Positions 23,989-25,366 of a DNA stretch of 25,366 bases are shown here, piece after piece. Origin of the DNA: an uncultured Flavobacteriales bacterium (GTDB lineage: Bacteria; Bacteroidota; Bacteroidia; Flavobacteriales; BACL11); assembly GCA_913047525.1 (NCBI GenBank), contig CAJWUS010000006.1, forward strand, positions 1-25,366, in the 5' to 3' direction. Position 1 is the stretch's first letter; the number at the start of each line of letters is the position of its first letter. The notes under the pieces were generated by a model, which ran no database searches, was not told where the DNA came from, and saw nothing but the letters and a program-made list of their open reading frames with translations. A program made the translations under genes and the position numbers.

Positions 23989-25005
23989 ATGAAAAAATTA
24001 CTTTTAATATCTATATCTTTAATTTTTGTTACTCTAAGTTCTGCACAATGTCCAACTCCAAGTGGTTTGAACGTGACAAGTATTATGCATAATACAGCAA
24101 TAGCAAATTGGAATTCAGTTACGGGTGTTGATCATTATAGAATAAGAAAAAGAGAGGTGGGTACTGCTAACTGGGGGAATTTATTAAATATTGATTCCAC
24201 AATGACAAGTAGACTTCTTCCATTATTACAGCCTTCAACCACTTACGAATGGAAGATTGAGGCTTATTGTGATTCTACAAATCAAATAAACTCAAATTGG
24301 TCAGTAATTGACACTTTTACCACTTCTTTGTTTGTAGCCGCACAGTTCAATCCAATCATGTCCGTTACTCTTTCAAGCTTACAATGTAATACTCCTACAG
24401 ACCTTTTATTAACTGTGAGTCAAGATGTAAATGAACCAGATATAGCAACAAGCACTACTACTTCTGACGGGGGATCTTTTAACATAGGATCTTTAAGCCC
24501 TAATGATTCTGTTGGGTATGCAAATAAAACAACTACCATAAATACAGCATCACATACAATCTCATTATCATTAAAAGTAGGACTAATTACAAGTCAAAAT
24601 TCTGCAATAATAAATGCTTATGATAGTACCGGTTCTTTAGTTGGATTTTTTACAATTGAAAATTTATCAAATGGGGTTCAAGTAACTGCTTCTTCCCCAA
24701 ACGATGGGAATAATTACACAAGTACTTATACGAGTAATTTGCATTTTACGAATATTTTTGTTAACCCTCTTACGTCTGGGCCTCTTCATTTTTTTGCTGA
24801 TATACAATCTGAATTAAATGATCAATTTAATGATATGGACACAGTACAGATTTGGTGTAACACCTCTATTAGTGAGGGCACTGAAGTTGTTAAACTTCTA
24901 AAAATTGTAAATATACTAGGGGAAGATTCTCAAGAAAGAAAAAATACTTTGTTGTTCTATATTTATGATGATGGTACGGTAAAAAAGAAAATTGTTGTAG
25001 ATTAA
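23989..25005 (+). CDS. Secreted fibronectin type III protein with probable type IX C-terminal signal
   Basis: A 338-residue predicted surface or secreted protein. The ATG at 23989 gives a clear signal peptide (MKKLLLISISLIFVTLSSAQ). Residues about 21-105 are a fibronectin type III domain (CPTPSGLNVTSI, VTGVDHYRIRKRE, STTYEWKIEAYC). The middle 110-300 is Ser/Thr/Asn-rich beta sequence without a recognised enzyme motif. The last 40 residues, KIVNILGED followed by FYIYDDGTVKKKIVVD, resemble a variant type A sorting domain of the type IX secretion system (LG near -29, a basic segment, a short hydrophobic end). It stands alone, before a thioredoxin-like gene. Function unknown; surface binding is an inference. 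Confidence 0.82.
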   Translation: MKKLLLISISLIFVTLSSAQCPTPSGLNVTSIMHNTAIANWNSVTGVDHYRIRKREVGTANWGNLLNIDSTMTSRLLPLLQPSTTYEWKIEAYCDSTNQINSNWSVIDTFTTSLFVAAQFNPIMSVTLSSLQCNTPTDLLLTVSQDVNEPDIATSTTTSDGGSFNIGSLSPNDSVGYANKTTTINTASHTISLSLKVGLITSQNSAIINAYDSTGSLVGFFTIENLSNGVQVTASSPNDGNNYTSTYTSNLHFTNIFVNPLTSGPLHFFADIQSELNDQFNDMDTVQIWCNTSISEGTEVVKLLKIVNILGEDSQERKNTLLFYIYDDGTVKKKIVVD

Positions 25006-25058
25006 ACTATAGTTTGCTTAACAGCTTATTCTTATCGGGTTATTCAAGTAACTCAAAC

Positions 25059-25072
25059 CTCTATTAATAGAG
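25059..25072. repeat. Perfect 14-bp palindrome upstream of the thioredoxin-like gene
   Basis: CTCTATTAATAGAG is a perfect inverted repeat in the 126-nt gap between the FN3 gene and the thioredoxin-like gene, 59 nt before the latter's ATG. It has no T run after it, so a terminator is unlikely. It could be an operator for a dimeric regulator; AT-rich palindromes of this size also occur by chance. Confidence 0.4.
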
Positions 25073-25131
25073 TTAATATTTTGTTGTATATTAGCGAATT
25101 AATATTTACTAATTTCTAAACTTTATCAATT

Positions 25132-25366
25132 ATGAAACGACTTTTTCTTATTCTGCTAGTTAGTTCTTTATCTTTTAACTACTCTTCTGCACAATTAGCA
25201 GATGGCTCAATTGCACCAGATTGGACACTAACTGATATTAATGGTACAGCACATAATTTATATAATTATTTAGATTTAGGCTATACGGTTTTCCTTGATT
25301 TCTCTGCAATTTGGTGTGGTCCATGCTGGAGCTACCATACTAGTGGAGCACTTGAAGATTTATACG
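25132..25366 (+). CDS. Secreted thioredoxin-like protein, 5' part (cut by the window end)
   Basis: The first 78 codons of a gene that runs past the window edge. The N-terminus MKRLFLILLVSSLSFNYSSAQ is a Sec signal peptide. The mature part starts LADGSIAPDWTLTDINGTAHNL, the usual opening of TlpA/AhpC-type thioredoxin-fold proteins, and carries FSAIWCGPCWSYH with the CxxC redox pair. It probably acts outside the cytoplasm in disulfide reduction or exchange, or is a type IX-secreted member of this fold; a C-terminal sorting domain would lie beyond the window. The promoter is not clear in the gap upstream. Confidence 0.85.
   Translation, partial: MKRLFLILLVSSLSFNYSSAQLADGSIAPDWTLTDINGTAHNLYNYLDLGYTVFLDFSAIWCGPCWSYHTSGALEDLY

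Noticed and set aside
1..25366. CRISPR array, insertion sequences, phage or toxin-antitoxin genes
   Set aside because: No regularly spaced direct repeats, transposase or integrase motifs, or small paired toxin-antitoxin frames were found on either strand.

Overview
The window looks like a chromosomal segment from a low-GC member of the Bacteroidota, most likely Flavobacteriales. Four things point there. There is a PorP/SprF-type protein beside an SprB-repeat protein with a gliding-motility/type IX secretion C-terminal domain. There is a DUF4270 lipoprotein, a DUF4175 protein and a one-domain glycogen-synthase-like protein, all of which I know from this phylum. Promoters have the Bacteroidota -7 box TAnnTTTG. 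There are almost no Shine-Dalgarno sequences. Genes are densely packed, with several 1-17 nt overlaps. I see no insertion sequence, prophage, CRISPR array or toxin-antitoxin locus, and most of the window is housekeeping DNA.

Layout from left to right. Positions 1-369 hold no convincing gene and have an odd dinucleotide composition. Positions 370-4317 (minus) hold the operon glycogen-synthase-like, DUF4270 lipoprotein, glmS. Positions 4407-8116 (plus) hold panC, a UPF0104 membrane protein, an rfaE2/hldE-type adenylyltransferase and radA; the panD gene I would expect after panC is absent. Positions 8105-11222 (minus) hold an OmpA-type lipoprotein, exonuclease III, a coiled-coil membrane protein and a DUF1844 protein, followed by a CAU tRNA with its own promoter and terminator. 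A HAD hydrolase (plus) ends tail-to-tail on a minus-strand operon of SprB-repeat protein, PorP/SprF and methylmalonyl-CoA epimerase. Then come a small secreted TPR protein (plus), tRNA-Cys (minus), and folB with gltX (minus).

The last block (17276-23804, plus) is a tight run of DUF4175, ybeY, mnmG and a zinc-ribbon methyltransferase. A parS-like 16-mer lies directly on the mnmG start region. The window ends with a secreted fibronectin-III protein carrying a probable type IX secretion tail, and the start of a thioredoxin-like secreted protein cut by the window edge.

How the genes fit together: envelope building (GlmS, heptose adenylyltransferase, OmpA lipoprotein, UPF0104), type IX secretion and surface proteins (SprB-like plus PorP/SprF, FN3 protein), cofactors (PanC, FolB), and translation or repair (GltX, two tRNAs, YbeY, MnmG, RadA, ExoIII). 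I did not find a clearly new multi-gene system. The items most worth checking are the parS-like site at mnmG, the composition anomaly in 1-369, the missing panD, and the type IX substrate/partner pair.
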